A stretch of DNA of 64,000 nt from positions 6,369,501 to 6,433,500 of the forward strand of contig NC_090287.1 in the NCBI RefSeq assembly GCF_037392515.1. Direction: 5' to 3'. Below, piece by piece: positions 1 to 12,364 of the stretch (its first letter is position 1; every line of letters begins with the position of its first letter). Position numbers and translations under genes: made by a program. A model generated the notes under the pieces. The model was not told where the DNA came from, ran no database searches, and saw only the letters and a program-made list of their open reading frames with translations. The stretch is from Haliotis asinina. Its lineage: Eukaryota; Mollusca; Gastropoda; Lepetellida; Haliotidae.

Positions 1-126
1 CAACATTTTTGTGACTTGGATCAGTTGTGAACATTTTGTACTTTTGTAACTTTTGTCTAGCCACAAGTAACACTGAACTGTCCTAGTTGTGGAGGAGGGC
101 CAGTACAAGCTATTATCACTCTGGGG
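1..126. other. No gene seen
   Basis: AT-rich sequence at the window edge without a recognisable feature. Confidence 0.5.
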
Positions 127-305
127 TGATGGGTGGCCCAGTGGTTAAGGTGCAAGCTGGACATGCAGGAGGCCTTGATTTAGTCCTTACTTGCACATTT
201 AATGTTTGATGGTTGTTCATAATGTCCCCTGCTGTGACATTGCTTAAATATTTGCTGAAAGCAGTTTGAAACCACACCCAGTCATACACCAAGGAGATGA
301 TTGTG
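127..305 (+). repeat. Degenerate tRNA-headed SINE
   Basis: Head GGTGGCCCAGTGGTTAAGGT resembles a tRNA-derived A box; the B box is decayed. The body ATGTCCCCTGCTGTGACATT and GCTTAAATATTTGCTGAAAG match the family, with a weak tail. Confidence 0.75.
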
Positions 306-1286
306 ACCACTCAATCAACTGTTTCAAGATCTCTTTCATTCAGTGATTTCCGTGACCTACTGCTAGACACATATTAGATGATCTTGCGCACTAAATGCAT
401 TTGTGACAAGAGAGGCGGTACAACGAATTGGGCGAGTACACTTGGCTGCTACAGGTAGCGTGACGATTATGCAATACATGCTAACCGTGACATGAAATGA
501 CATGAAATCAACACCGCATATTCATTCGAATGATAAGACTGCAATTTCAGGCATAAGATACTGATATTCCACGCTAAACTGTAGTTAAGACGAAGACAAG
601 TAGATGCATTTTAGATATTCAACAATTTTGTTAAAAAAACCCTAGGAAAATGTCATTTGCTTCGTGAAATGGATCGGTGGTCCTAAACATATTTGCTCAG
701 TATATTGTGTTGATTCAATTTGTTGGGATTGAACCTGTTCCCAAATCGAGCGTGCTATAACAATTAATGCGTTAAACGCACGGGGAAAATGAACTTCTCG
801 ATATTTATCAGACAACCTGTCTCCCTCTTGTTTCAAGTGGATCGTTCTGTGGGGCGTTCCCAAGTATGCAAATTTGTCAGGGTGTGGATCATCTTACATG
901 TGTTTACCAGTAAGTACAGCAAAGTGTGTGAACTGATAAAATATAAGAAACATATTTAGAAACATCAGTTTCATAAGTACATTATTAGAAACAATTTTAT
1001 ATAGACTGGTAAACCGAATGTGAGCATTAATTTATGTATCATTTTCTACGTTGATTCCACCAGGTGGTTGAAAGATAGATGTCCTCCTTGAATGCATTGA
1101 AGTCATGAACTTATGAAAAGTTGACTTTTTTCTGTTTGTAAGTGTGTATGGATCTCCATAATACGAGAAGTCCAGAATGATATAAATTTTGTCATGTTGA
1201 GATTGTTTTGTTTTTTGTGCGAGTGTGATTGAGATGATATAATTAGACAACTCTAGAGCTTGATCAGCTGATGCATTTAGTTGTCT
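306..1286. other. Intergenic, no gene seen
   Basis: AT-rich. Short open frames lack coding character or a homologue I recognise. Confidence 0.5.
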
Positions 1287-1294
1287 CTTAAGGA

Positions 1295-1425
1295 CCTCTT
1301 TGCCTCAGGGGGGTTGCCAGATGTAGTGGCTGGGGAGAGTGCTCCTTGGAAAGAATAGCCCCACAGTACCTCATGCTTGGGGTAAAACTCCTGATTGTCT
1401 TCATATGGCTGCAATAGCTCAAGGA
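1295..1425. repeat. Dispersed repeat A, copy 1
   Basis: About 110 bp shared with 2578-2700: GGTTGCCAGAT-T, CACAGTACCT, GCTTGGGGTAAAACTCCTGA and ATATGGCTG. Unclassified. Confidence 0.75.
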
Positions 1426-1486
1426 GGCCAATAATGTGTATGGCCTCTGAGCATTGAAATCAGCATTGTCTGTACATGGAGTGGAC

Positions 1487-1622
1487 GAGTGAGTGAGAGA
1501 GTCTAGTTTTGGGCTGCACTCTGCAATATTCCAGGTGTATGCCGGCGGTCCGTAAATAATTGAGCCTGGACCATACAATCCAGTGATCAATGGTATGAGC
1601 ATGGATCTGCACAAATGGGAAC
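1487..1622 (-). repeat. Truncated SINE, long-head family
   Basis: Tail half of the family read on the minus strand, from CCCATTTGTGCAGATCCATG to the ACTCACTCGTCC end. It abuts the Tc1-like remnant at about 1622. Confidence 0.85.
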
Positions 1623-1983
1623 TGGTGGCACGTGGCCCACTGGAGACGAGCACAACGTTGTCGAACAGTGAGGTTCCGGACCCAGTACAGCTTGCGAATC
1701 TGACGTTCCTCTGCCTTACCCGCCACTGCACTGTATCGTCTCTGATTGGTCTCTGGTGTTTGCCAATGGTTGTACGCACGGTTTCCGCAGCCCTAGCGAA
1801 ACGATTTTTTTTGTGATGGCGGACAATCTGACGATTTTCCTCAACTTTGTCATAGGCGGTCTTCCACTGCGAGGACGAACGGCTGTGCTTCCACTTGCTT
1901 GGACTCGTAACATGTCTTGCATTCTGGCCAGCATTCAGTCTTCCTGAAGCTTGGTCCCTCTGTTCCATTGATAATCGTGGCAT
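1623..1983 (-). pseudogene. Tc1-like transposase N-terminal remnant
   Basis: Minus-strand frames contain MPRLSMEQRDQASGRLNAGQ (start of many Tc1-type proteins), RPRSGRPPMTKLRKIVRLS (the linker), NRFARAAETVRTTIGKHQRP and LTVRQRCARLQWA. At least two frame changes. The protein ends where the SINE segment begins, so the catalytic domain is gone. Confidence 0.85.
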
Positions 1984-2344
1984 GACGAACAGTGAATGAT
2001 TCGGTGCATGTTCTTATAGGGATGACACCCCAGGATGCACGTGGACTGTCAATTTAATGAAATACGCTCAATACCTTTGTCCCGTCATTACTTTAGTAAC
2101 AGCGTTTTGACGACATATTATTTATATCTAATACAGAATCTGAAACCAAATTTTCCTGAACATTGGCTACGAACCAGGTATAGTTAAAATATGAAATGTG
2201 ACAAAATATTTAAAATTATGATAAAACATATCTAGAAAAATGTTTGATCTCTTTTGCGGCTTAGTGTATTAATTAAGATGGTTCTGCTTTAGATTATGTG
2301 TAATTGTCCTTAGTATTAAATATGTCATCTTAGATTTAAGAAAT

Positions 2345-2960
2345 ACAGTTCGCTCTACAACCAAGTATAATGCAATAAAGCACACATTCAACCTGAACTA
2401 ATACAACATTAAGGCACTCGGACGCAAGTGTCTTACTGCTTTATACCCCCATTTCACTGGGCTGTGGCATGGAGGGACAATCGGGGATGTGCGCGGAATG
2501 GACACTACGGACGAGCTTTAGCATTTCTGCGCAGTAACCCTCATATGCAAGTATCAAGGATGACATGCAATTTCAAAGAGGTTGCCAGATCTGGTGGCCG
2601 GGGAGAGTGCCACTGTAGCTGTGTTCTGGGAAGAATAGCTCCACAGTACCTTACGCTTGGGGTAAAACTCCTGATGGTCTTTATATGGCTGAAAGAGCAT
2701 GGAATTACATGGAAGAATAACACTAATATTTTTGACAGGCGGAAAAGTAAGGAAGACGAGGAATACGAACGTACTGACTGCGTGCCGTGGCGGATTGCAA
2801 CGGAAGAAGGGGGAAGATTTGTGGGAAAAGGGCGGAAAACAGCATTTTGGGTTCCGCAATAATGACGCGGTCAAGTGAAATAAGGGTATCATAGAAAAGA
2901 AATACGTACAATTCGCTATACCCCTTTGAAAAATGTAATAAAGTACACTTTTGCCCTGAA
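2345..2960. repeat. Dispersed repeat A copy 2 and flanking related segments
   Basis: 2578-2700 matches 1302-1420. The flanks at 2345-2410 and 2900-2975 resemble each other (CAGTTCGCTCTAC versus CAATTCGCTATAC, then AATAAAG-ACAC and CCTGAACTA), which suggests a repeat unit with internal duplication. The 144-codon frame across it shows no recognisable domain. Confidence 0.55.
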
Positions 2961-2989
2961 CTATTATGTGCTCTTAAACAGAAGTAGGG

Positions 2990-3210
2990 GAACGTTAACA
3001 CACGTTTCAAGGACAGACATCTTATGAACGCACCACCATTTGCCCCCATTACCACCCCTAAACACAACACATGATATTCACATGCACAATGCAGTAGCCC
3101 CATACACGTGCATGGGGTCCCATTCTTGATTTTGACGTTTTTTCAAGAAGGTCGAGAAATCACTTAGAACATTAATTTTGACACTCATCTTGCATCACAC
3201 ATTTGTTAGT
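2990..3210. repeat. Dispersed repeat, copy 1 (inverse of 27228-27445)
   Basis: Shares GGGACCCCATGCA, CAAGAAGGTCGAG and TCATCTTGCATCACACATTT, in inverse orientation, with the copy in ligase intron 1. Confidence 0.8.
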
Positions 3211-4180
3211 GTTTGTTTCTGGTCATTTGTATTAAAATGAAAATCGTATACATGCAAATTACATGCCACACACCAATCATCTTTCAAAAGCGACTACATT
3301 CCAAATAACTATGGTTGTAAGGAAGTGCAGATGGTGATGCACTCTCAAAACATTCAATAATATCATATCAACACTGATTGACTCCGATAAATCTCCTAAC
3401 TATTTTTAATCGTAAATGAAAAAATGAACTTCCCTTTCTTTTTTTTGAAGAGTATAGTTAAAGTACGATAACAATTTCGAGGGGAAGAGCGAACTGTATT
3501 TCTGAAGTGATTTGGCCAGTGTGAATGTATTGGATCTAGAGCATACGTCTGATACTTTGAATGATCATGTTATGTTCAACCTTGTGAGGATTCGGGGCAA
3601 AATAGTTCCATGGTATTCCAGAGAAACTCTGGTGGCCAGACTGGTCGAGATGGTTTATAGTACACCCACACGGTACAGCACCTGCATGTCGTATAAGGAT
3701 CCAGGTTGTCTGATGCTGATCCAAGATAACACGTCATGACAGGAAAGTCCTGAAGTGACATGGCAGCTACACGACTATCGATCAGGATCAGGGTATTGTT
3801 TCTCTTGTTCTTGATTGTGGACCAAGGTCGATGTTTTTGAGACGATTCACATAAGCACGAGTGTCCGTTACAGTGGTTTATTTCACAACATAACAACCAC
3901 CTGGGGTGGGTGAATGTTTCGTAGTATACGTCCCCAACTACAAGCTTTCGAAATTAAGGTCGGTTCTTAGGCGCAAAACCAAATGAAAACCATTCGGACC
4001 TACAACGTTTGTTTTCTGCAGGTCCTTATGGCCGACAGCATTTTTGTCCCAAATAACTCAGAGCATTTTTTCCATGTTGAAATATAGGACCTACACATTC
4101 TGATCAGGACCCACAAATTTTAACGGTTTTGGGTCCTTAAGGGCAAACACTGCCAGCAACCTAGGTTCGCCTTAAGAGGA
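3211..4180. other. Intergenic, no gene seen
   Basis: No domain or recognised repeat. Open frames at 3512-3900 are short and look like chance. Confidence 0.5.
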
Positions 4181-4185
4181 GATCA

Positions 4186-4400
4186 GTGAGTGAGTATGTT
4201 TTTAGCTACATTCCAGCAATATCACGACGGGGGACACCAGAAACTGGCGTCACACATTGCCCCCAGGAATCGAACCCAGGTCTTCAGCGTCTCCTTGAGG
4301 AGTTCAGAGATAAATGATCTGGAGTCTCTGCAATTGCGCGTCATCGTACATCGTGGGTTAGCTCATAATGTCGGTCACTCTCAGGTATTTACAGACCGCA
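4186..4400 (-). repeat. tRNA-headed SINE, diverged
   Basis: Minus strand: a B-box-like CTGGGTTCGATTCCTGGGGG, then GTGTGACGCCAGTTTCTGGT, GTCCCCCGTCGTGATATTGC and the ACTCACTCAC tail. Confidence 0.85.
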
Positions 4401-4829
4401 GTAATACAGCTGGAACTGGTGAGTGCAAACAAATAAACGAACGAAGAGATTCTAACGTGTTTGCAGAGTGGTGTTCAAAGTTTTCAATTTTCTTTACTTT
4501 TCTAATACTTGTATGCTGTACACCTTGAATGAATTCGTGCGTGACAGATAGGATTCTTCTCACGTTTGAAATGTAAGACGCGCGACTTCATGGCTTAATA
4601 CAGGTTAAATTTAGCAGGGAAATTGGTGTATATTACTTTGCAAGGAGTGCTGACAGATGTGTCAAGATAGCACCACAAACATCAAGTTGACTTAAGTTCA
4701 CCAAAGGTCTAACAGATAACGTTGTGACTTGGATATTCTCCTAGCTTTGGGTCTCCATGCTGCTGCTGGAATATTGCTATAAAACTACTAATTACACCCC
4801 CCTCTCCTCCCACCGTGCTTTTAACGCAA

Positions 4830-5560
4830 AGCGAGCATGGGTATAGTGTTAGGTTTCGTCCGTACATCCGTCCGTACGAACTGGAATATCTTAAGAACTG
4901 TTGACTAGATTCTTTTCATTTGGTTCCTTGGTTCATCACAATCTATGAAAGGTCCCAGTCAGGTTTGGTGACCTTGACTTTCATTCGAGTCGGCGAGATA
5001 TCTCAAGAAACGTTCACTTTCTTCATATTCAACAGCAAACTTTATCTAGGTATGGCTCTAGGCCCTGTCGCTTTTTGTGACATTCACATGATTTTCAAGG
5101 TCATAGCAACTCTTTCTTGAATTTCAGCAAATTGATCTGCATGATATGCATGTCAGTGAGATATCTCAAGAGCCGTTCACTGGAGGTTCTTCAGATTTGA
5201 AACCAAACTTTATCTAGGGAAGGCACAGTTCAGAATCAGTTTGGGTGACCTTCACATAATGTTCAAGGTCACCGTGACACTTTGAAATTTTCATCATCGT
5301 ATCCTGAATTTACTGGATTTTCTTCATAGACTTTGAAGAATTCCCCGAATGTTTTTCAATAAGCAATTTTTAGTCCCATTTTATTCATATTTCATACACT
5401 ATGGCATTCATGTCAAAGTGAGTCTTCAAAATATTTATGTGTTTGAACAACTACAGAGCGAGATATCAAGAGAAGTTGACCGGTTGTGTTTTCATAGACA
5501 TTTCACTTCAACTTTCATTACTTTTTAAGTTTGATTTGATATTCTGAGGCGGAGGATTAT
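4830..5560. repeat. Probable dispersed repeat with internal duplications
   Basis: CGTCCGTACATCCGTCCGTA followed by repeated modules: GAGATATCTCAAGA-CGTTCACT at about 4993 and 5158, AACTTTATCTAGG-A-GGC twice, and TTCAAGGTCA twice. Similar sequence is common in mollusc genomes in my experience, but I cannot name the family. Confidence 0.5.
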
Positions 5561-6270
5561 GTCACCGTATTGACATTGCCTGTTTCCAAGTCATTTCCAG
5601 ATTGGCGTTTCATTGCCATCATGCTTTAAAGAGGTGTGTGATTCTGTATCTGCCGCATCAGTGATATACATGTCTGTGTAATCTGTAAAATCCAATGTCA
5701 TCAAGGTGACAGAGGTGTTTAATGTCTTCCATGTTTACCAACATGATGAAATATTCGAGCACGGTCTGATGCAGAAAAATAGCAAGACTAATCTGGGAAT
5801 TTTGACACACCGAATGGGTTGAACTCTGGATGGATCTGGCGACAGTGTCACTCATGTTCCTGTCACTTGCATTCAAGACAGTGGCAGGTTGGAAGTAAAA
5901 AAGTAAACACATCGTGGTCCTGGGAATTGTCTGACACAAGTTTCACTCACGCTGTGTTTTCTCATCGTTTAATCTGTTTCACAGATAAATATCCCAAATC
6001 TATTCACGGAAGATAAACTTCCACATTGTTTTCTAGACATCTCCAAGTGATGATTTCAATCTGAGCAGTGACGCGAATACCAACTTACACGACGCGAGCT
6101 AATCATGTCCACTGATATAATTCAATACCTCTACAGATAGTTTGTGCGTGGTCAATCTCATATGCTCATCAGATCAGAAGCCAACTAGTCTACTCGTTTC
6201 CTCAAAAGATCACGCAAAACAAAGGCGCTAAGTAGTCTTCTACTGGAGATCCGAACACTAACATATCAGA
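5561..6270. other. Region upstream of the secreted-protein gene
   Basis: Should contain the promoter and 5' UTR. No convincing TATA or initiator element can be picked out. Confidence 0.4.
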
Positions 6271-9200
6271 ATGTCGACCATCTTGATATTCCTCATGCTC
6301 TTAAGTGTTCCAGCGGTTACTCCTCAATTCTCTTTTTCCAAGCCAGCTTACGTAGCACCTGCAAGAGCAACCGCTACTTCTCCCGGTGCCAAGAAATCCA
6401 GAACCAGCACATTTTCAAGTATCGACACACAGGACGTTATGTCCAACAGTTTTGATCTCACGGAAAATGTATCGCTCATAGCAAGCGAGGATAGTTCATC
6501 TACTTATACACTGGACAGCTGCAAGAGTCGATGTTTGCAGGAGGAACTGTGTACCGTTGCTGTACACTGTGAAGCGAAGGCAGCTGCACCCTGCATACCG
6601 CCGGCCTGTTTGACGTTCACCATCAGAGGCATGGGGCGCTGCTATTTGTATGAGGTGTCTAGCACAGGAACAACAGCATCGTCCATCACCGACACAGATA
6701 CCTGCAACTTCATGGTCTACCGTAAGGAATGCTTAGATAACGAGTTTTCATTTTTTCACGGATCAGAAATATATGGAAAATCATAAATTTGAGAGCGATT
6801 TTAGGATGTTGGTAATGACCAACATGGTGAGAGAGTAATACTCGTCTTATAAAACGTTTTAAATGGCAATAACTTTACAGATGTTAATAACGAAGAATAG
6901 TACGCAATTAATGCACTTGAACTTGAATCTGACGTGAGATTTTATCATTATTATTATGTTGTACAGATTAAGTTATGGGATAATTATATATCGCACATAT
7001 TCATGCAACTAGTGCTTGCTCAAGCGCTGGTAGATCATTCGATGTCGATCCCAATGTCACATCGTATCATCAATCTCATCTCCCTGTGGAGTATGTTCAA
7101 TAATAGCAGCAACACCCTTTCTGTCATGACACACCCAACATCCATTGTACGACTGCGACAATATCGTCGTGTTTATGCATTAACACGTAACCACTGATGA
7201 AACCTATTGTTTCTGAGGAGGCGAGAGTCATGCTGTTGATTTAAAATGATCACATTGCGTTGCAGGATAACATCGTTAATTCATGTAGCAACTTCACTGC
7301 AAAGGCACCTCTTAATCAAGAACGGTATAATAGTGCATGCCTTGATAATTCAAGGACGACAAGAATGCATAATGTTTTCTTTTAATCTTTTGTTAGATCC
7401 CAATTGTCGGAGTTCGGCGCCAACACTAAATAATGGGCTGTCGAACCTCCGAGTGTTTAAGGCTGGTGGCTTGGTAGAGGTGAAGTACGCCTGTAAACCT
7501 GGTCATATCGTCACAACATTTGGGTCAGCCATCGCCACATGTGACAAGAATGGAGTCTGGATTGAGCCCACTGTTGTATGTGACAGTAAGTACAATGTGA
7601 CCTACCTACCTACCTACCTACCTACCTACCTACCTACCTACCTACCTACCTACCTACCTACCTACCTACCTACCTACCTACCTACTTACTTACTTGTGTG
7701 TGTGCGAAGTCCCATGTAAAATTGGATATCTTGATTAATGGATTCCGTGTCCTAATAATGATGACTTATACTGTCAATCCTCTCTGCCGGATACAGCATA
7801 TTACCTATGTTTCTCCATCCTCCAGGTGAACGGACGTCCAACACAGGTCCCAGCTCAGGAGGCCTTGGACAAGGACCAATGTTCAACAAAAACGAGATAA
7901 ATCCAGTTGGCGATGGTAAATATTTATTCACATATTTTTTACTCTTCAATTTCTGACCATTCCAATGATCTCCACTGGAATTACACGGGCCGTCTATTGC
8001 GAGGTTTCATGTACAGAATGAGGCTAGACGACCAGCAGGGCAGGGCAGGGCAGGGCAGGGCAGGGCAGGGCAGGGCAGGGCAGGGCAGGGCAGGGCAGGG
8101 CAGGGCAGGGCAGGGCAGGGCAGGGCAGGGCAGATAAGATAAGATAAGATAAGATAAGATAAGATAAGATAAGATAAGACTTTAGAATTCCGAAGGAAAT
8201 TTGCTTTGTGTGGTTAACATTGAAAACATATACAATGCAACCAAAAATATACATAAAGTCACAAAAGAGCCAAAGAAAACAAAACAAAACAAACAAACAA
8301 AACAAACCTCCCCTCCCCCCAACCCAACACACATACACATGCCAAATATTACTGACACAGCTAGTAACAACGCCTAGAAGTATGAGGTAAAGATAAGTGA
8401 TGAATAAATAATAATATATGTAATATTTAGAACTATTTAGTGGCGACACTGTAATATCGTATTCGTGCTGAGATTGTTGTGCCCGTTCCCCAAGGCCAGC
8501 ATACGGCTCCACAGTGGTAGTACCGAGACGCACTGTAACCAACTTTCAGATTCACCGCTCTCTTACTGATCAATAATGCACCAACTTAGTTTAGACGGCG
8601 CCCTGAAGGTTAATTTTGAAAACAACATTCATTCGCATCTGTCTACAAAATAGTCAAATTCTTTCGCCTCCATGACTCTTGACAGTGACGTATAGTATGG
8701 CTGAACAAGTGATGTAAATCGGAAACATTCCCTCTTGTCGAGTCATCTCCCTTAGTATAGTCGGATCTGAGGATATAAACTCCAAACCTCTGATCAAGGT
8801 GTTACTTTTTCCCAGATTCTTAGGTCTGGAAGTAACGTATCCGTGATCGGTCGTTTTACCAATGTGGTAACAATTTAAAGAGTCAGCAATATTGACGGTG
8901 GTCTTAAAAGTAGTGCCAGACAAACTACCTCGCTAACATTGTGAGAAACGATCCATGTCGTCTGGTTTCGACCCAGTCTCACCAGTTCCCGTCCAGTTAT
9001 CGTGCTGTGACCATGTGACCACGTTTATTTATTGGAAACTCTGGGCGACTGCACAAGAAGTAATACTAGCAGTCGTAGTGGTGGCAAAACATGGACGAAA
9101 ACAGTCGCAGTTGTCGTCCCAGTAGGAGTAGTGGTAAGAGTAGGGTGGAAATACCAGCAGCAACAGCAGCAGCCGCAGCCGCAGCAGCAGCAGTAGTAGT

Positions 9201-10640
9201 ATTAGTAACAGAAGCATTTTGTGAATGATAGCCTTGATTCCCCTATAAGTAGAGAGGATATTCTGGAGAGTATTCACCATCTTAGTTGAAGCAAATTATC
9301 AAGTTTAGACCAGATTATTACATATGTTTTTAAACACTCATCAGATATCATTCTGCCTTATTTTGAGCTTGTATTCAATGTATTAGTACAAAATGGAACT
9401 TTTCCAGAATCAGGGTCAGTAGCAATAACTATTTCAGTACACAGATAAGGAAACCCGAAGAATATCATAAAAAAAACTATAGAGGCATTACCCTACTTAG
9501 CATATTTGGCAAAATATTTACTTATATAATCAACAAAAGGTTGGTTTTCAGGGCAAATGATATCAATAAAATTGATGAGGAACAAGAAGGCTTTACTCAA
9601 CAAATGATAATATGACTATCCCCCAAGCAGTGGTCAACAAATGATAATATGATTATCCCCCAAGCAGTGGTCAACAATTACCAAGCATCAAAGGAGGGAA
9701 ATTTTACCCGCACTTCGTTGACTTTGCCAAGATATTTGTTATTGAATCTTTTCAGAACTCATGAACTACGTATCAAGTTGAATATACTTTTATGTTTTGA
9801 GAAAAAGGGAGTGTGAGTACGTAAAAATAATGAAATTTCAAAAACTTTTATCAGCCAGTTAGGAGTTAGACAAGGGTGCATTTTAAGTCCGTTTCTATTT
9901 ACCTTCTTCATAAATGAATTAGCTACTCAAATTAACGAGAACTGTAATCGTGGTGTCCAGCTCCATCCAGATATAACCCAGTTTTTCTTGCTGTTGTTTG
10001 CAGATGATCCTATCCTGTGTTCATCCATAGTCAAAGGTTTACAGGGGCAAATCAGTGAACTTGAAACTTACTGAGGAATAGAAATTAACGCTTAATAGGA
10101 ATATAACAAAAGTTCTTGTCTGTAAGAATGGAGGACAAGAGCAAATCCTTGCCCATCCTCGCAAATCCCTATCCAGTACCCGTAACTTAAATTGAGGTTA
10201 CATTTCGTATGAACAGAGGTATTTTACATTGTCTATTCCAGGTGGCAACGGTGGCGGTAGTGGAGATGGATCAGGTAAGTTATGTCCTTAATTTCTTGCT
10301 GGTAGAATCAGCGATTAAATATTCTCCAGGGGATGGGGAGGAAAGTTTGAAAAGCTTCCCTTGTGACGTTTTCTTTGTCTCTCGGCTGTACTTAGTATAT
10401 GTTTCACGTGTAAATATTCAGTCGTATTTCATAAGTGATATTTACACTGCTGTTCATGGTGGTACACTGAATGACACTTTAGTTCGTAAAGGACAATACA
10501 TACACACAGTTGCAGAGCAAGATGCATTTGTTGTACACTGAATGAATATGTAGTTAGTTAAGGACAGCGCTTTCAGACAGTTTATTAATTCACAACTTCT
10601 ATAACCTTCAGACGACGGCAGTGGAGAGACACCACCGTAG
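6271..10640 (+). CDS. Secreted PAN/apple-like plus Sushi (CCP) domain protein, five exons
   Basis: Assembled from exons 6271-6721, 7397-7585, 7826-7915, 10242-10274 and 10612-10640 (792 nt, 263 residues plus TAG). All introns are GT-AG and all are phase 1, so the frame stays open to the stop. Residues 1-19 form a signal peptide (hydrophobic run ILIFLMLLSVPAV). Residues 84-145 hold eight cysteines (84, 88, 94, 100, 108, 113, 124, 145), with spacing and a closing C-NFMVY like a PAN/apple module. Residues 154-212 are one Sushi/CCP module with the four cysteines at 154, 183, 199 and 212 and its tryptophan at 205. Residues 215-263 are rich in Gly, Ser, Asp and Asn. No membrane segment follows, so the product should be secreted. 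The ATG is the first in frame before the signal peptide. A role in adhesion, mucus or immunity is only a guess. The first two exons are the firmest; the 33-nt exon 4 and the short terminal exon rest on splice phase and composition alone. Confidence 0.7.
6722..7396 (+). other. Intron 1 of the secreted PAN/CCP gene
   Basis: Begins GTAAGG and ends TTTTGTTAG. If the donor were not used, translation would read 21 more residues to a TAA at 6784, so an intron-retained transcript would encode a protein lacking the Sushi module. No mobile element is recognisable in it. Confidence 0.6.
7601..7694. repeat. (CTAC)n microsatellite in intron 2
   Basis: About 23 tandem CTAC units with a few CTTA variants at the right end. 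The array begins 15 bp after the exon 2 donor site at 7586. Transcribed, it gives a CUAC-rich stretch right beside the 5' splice site. Confidence 0.95.
8034..8178. repeat. Two abutting pentanucleotide arrays, (CAGGG)n then (ATAAG)n
   Basis: About 19 perfect GGCAG/CAGGG units run to about 8131, directly followed by about 9 units of AGATA/ATAAG to 8178. Both lie in intron 3 of the secreted-protein gene. Two unrelated five-base arrays touch with no spacer. Confidence 0.95.
9150..9205. repeat. CAG/GCC/AGT trinucleotide-rich tract
   Basis: Short imperfect run of CAG, CCG and AGT triplets within intron 3 of the secreted-protein gene. Confidence 0.7.
9330..10190 (+). pseudogene. Decayed non-LTR reverse transcriptase fragment
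   Basis: Conceptual translation in shifting frames gives recognisable reverse-transcriptase blocks: NYRGITLLSIFGKIF near 9476-9520, EEQEGFTQ near 9578-9602, VRQGCILSPFLFTFFINEL near 9868-9925, and LLFADDPILC near 9990-10020, the catalytic ADD motif. Several stops and frameshifts separate them. A 37-bp segment is duplicated in tandem at 9599-9672. It lies in intron 3 of the secreted-protein gene, same orientation. The clade cannot be fixed from what remains. Confidence 0.75.
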
Positions 10641-10892
10641 TCTCAGCATGGACATCTACAGCATGGAGGCATCTGGATTTTACAACTCCATACAATATAT
10701 GTTAGGCCGCAAGATAATAAGTACAGTTCATTTTCTCAGCATGACACAACGATAATGTTAGAACTGCATTACTGATATTTGTATGAATTTTGTAAAAATA
10801 TATTTCAAGGTAAAAACACCAACAGACATTTTTGAAAAGAAACACATCTCTCACGAGAGATCTTTCTACAGTTAGTGTTAAAGATTATCCAA

Positions 10893-10975
10893 TTACACAC
10901 ACACACACACGGACACACACACACACACGGGGACACACACTCACACACGGGATCACACACACACACACACACGGA
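10893..10975. repeat. Interrupted (AC)n microsatellite
   Basis: Runs of AC broken by GG or GGGG every 15-20 bases, just downstream of the secreted-protein gene. Confidence 0.9.
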
Positions 10976-11039
10976 AACATCTACACTCGTCCGTTACATT
11001 GCGTGCACACATACACAATGCCATATGTAAGTACGCCTG

Positions 11040-11245
11040 TTACATTGTGTGCATGTACATACACAAAGCCACATCTAAGCTCGTCCGTTACATTGCGTGC
11101 ACACATACATACCTATACAAGCCTACTTCTAAGCTCGTCTGTTACATTGCGTGCACACATACATACCTATACAAGCCTACTTCTAAGCTCGTCTGTTACA
11201 TTGCGTGCACACATACATACCTATACAAGCCTACTTCTAAGTAAA
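11040..11245. repeat. 54-bp minisatellite
   Basis: About three and a half tandem copies of a 54-bp unit containing GTTACATTGCGTGCACACAT and CCTATACAAGCC. The last three copies are almost identical. The period is a multiple of three, which keeps a spurious reading frame open. Confidence 0.9.
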
Positions 11246-11784
11246 GTAACTAATATCAACCAGGGATATAGCGACGATCCGATAAGCCGCATCTAACAGT
11301 ACAGAGAATCCTTTACAATTTACATCTTGAAGTAACGGTCTGGTCAAAATCATGAAGCAAGGACAAATATTAGTGTCCCATCAGTGACATTACACGGAGA
11401 AACTAATTTATTGAAACTTCACAAAAAAAACCCTTAAGTGATTCAGTCACACATTCAACACGCCGTTTATCAAATGGCAGCCATGACATGTGATGTATGT
11501 TCTTATAAAGGATCTCCTGTTGCTGGCACGTTAACCGGTGATGAAATACAACTAATCTATTACTATGGCATTTACAATTAACACCAAAATATTTGGAAGA
11601 GAGGCTGTGAAAATAAAAAGTTGCTATCAAGACTCCAGTTGCCTTTTCACTCCAGTAAATAATGCAAAGGGAACACAATTACTGTCACTGTCTGAATTGT
11701 CTTCATCTGCGTAGTAGAGCGTTGGTACTGGTATCAGTGCATACATTCCCACGTGGTCCAAGTGATACCGTTACATTTACATGT

Positions 11785-11950
11785 TTGACTACAAGTGAAT
11801 GTCTGGAAATGCACACATTTTCATGTATGACTACAAGTGAATGTCTGGAAATGCACACATTTATATGTATGACTACAAGTGAATGTCTGGAAATGCACAC
11901 ATTTTCATGTTTGACTACAAGTGAATGTCTGGAAATACACACATTTATAT
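11785..11950. repeat. 42-bp minisatellite
   Basis: Four near-identical 42-bp units each containing GACTACAAGTGAATGTCTGG. Nothing suggests that the repeated reading frame is expressed. Confidence 0.9.
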
Positions 11951-12364
11951 CGCTGTCTTGATAACCAGTAGGATATAGCTGAGCCACGTGACCCAACCTT
12001 AACCTGGTGTAACATGAGACGTTCGCTGACATGTTGCCAGTAAACTATACTCTGAACACGAAGGATTTAAATACTTTCAGTAACACCATATCTATAGGGG
12101 TAAATGAGACTGTTTTGGATTTGGGTTCCTTTCTGTATAGTGTAAGTAACACCTTTACATAGAGTAAAAATACCAATCGGTGTCATTTAGATTTGTACAT
12201 ACCAATGTTTCGAACCATGAACAGGAATAAAAATACTATAATAGACATAATCCAGAATTCAAACCGTTTTGAAACCAAACCCCGTTGCTCGCCCCTTACA
12301 TTAAACATAGGATGCTCAAAGTGGATTCTACCTCGGATCTCTACAGGTGGGCACATCTCCAAAT

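Noticed and set aside
2428..2862. 144-codon plus-strand frame as a gene
   Set aside because: It covers a dispersed repeat also present at 1295-1425, and no domain is recognisable.
11403..12032. Repetitive frames across the 42-bp and 54-bp minisatellites
   Set aside because: Periods divisible by three keep frames open by arithmetic; there are no domains, splice context or starts.
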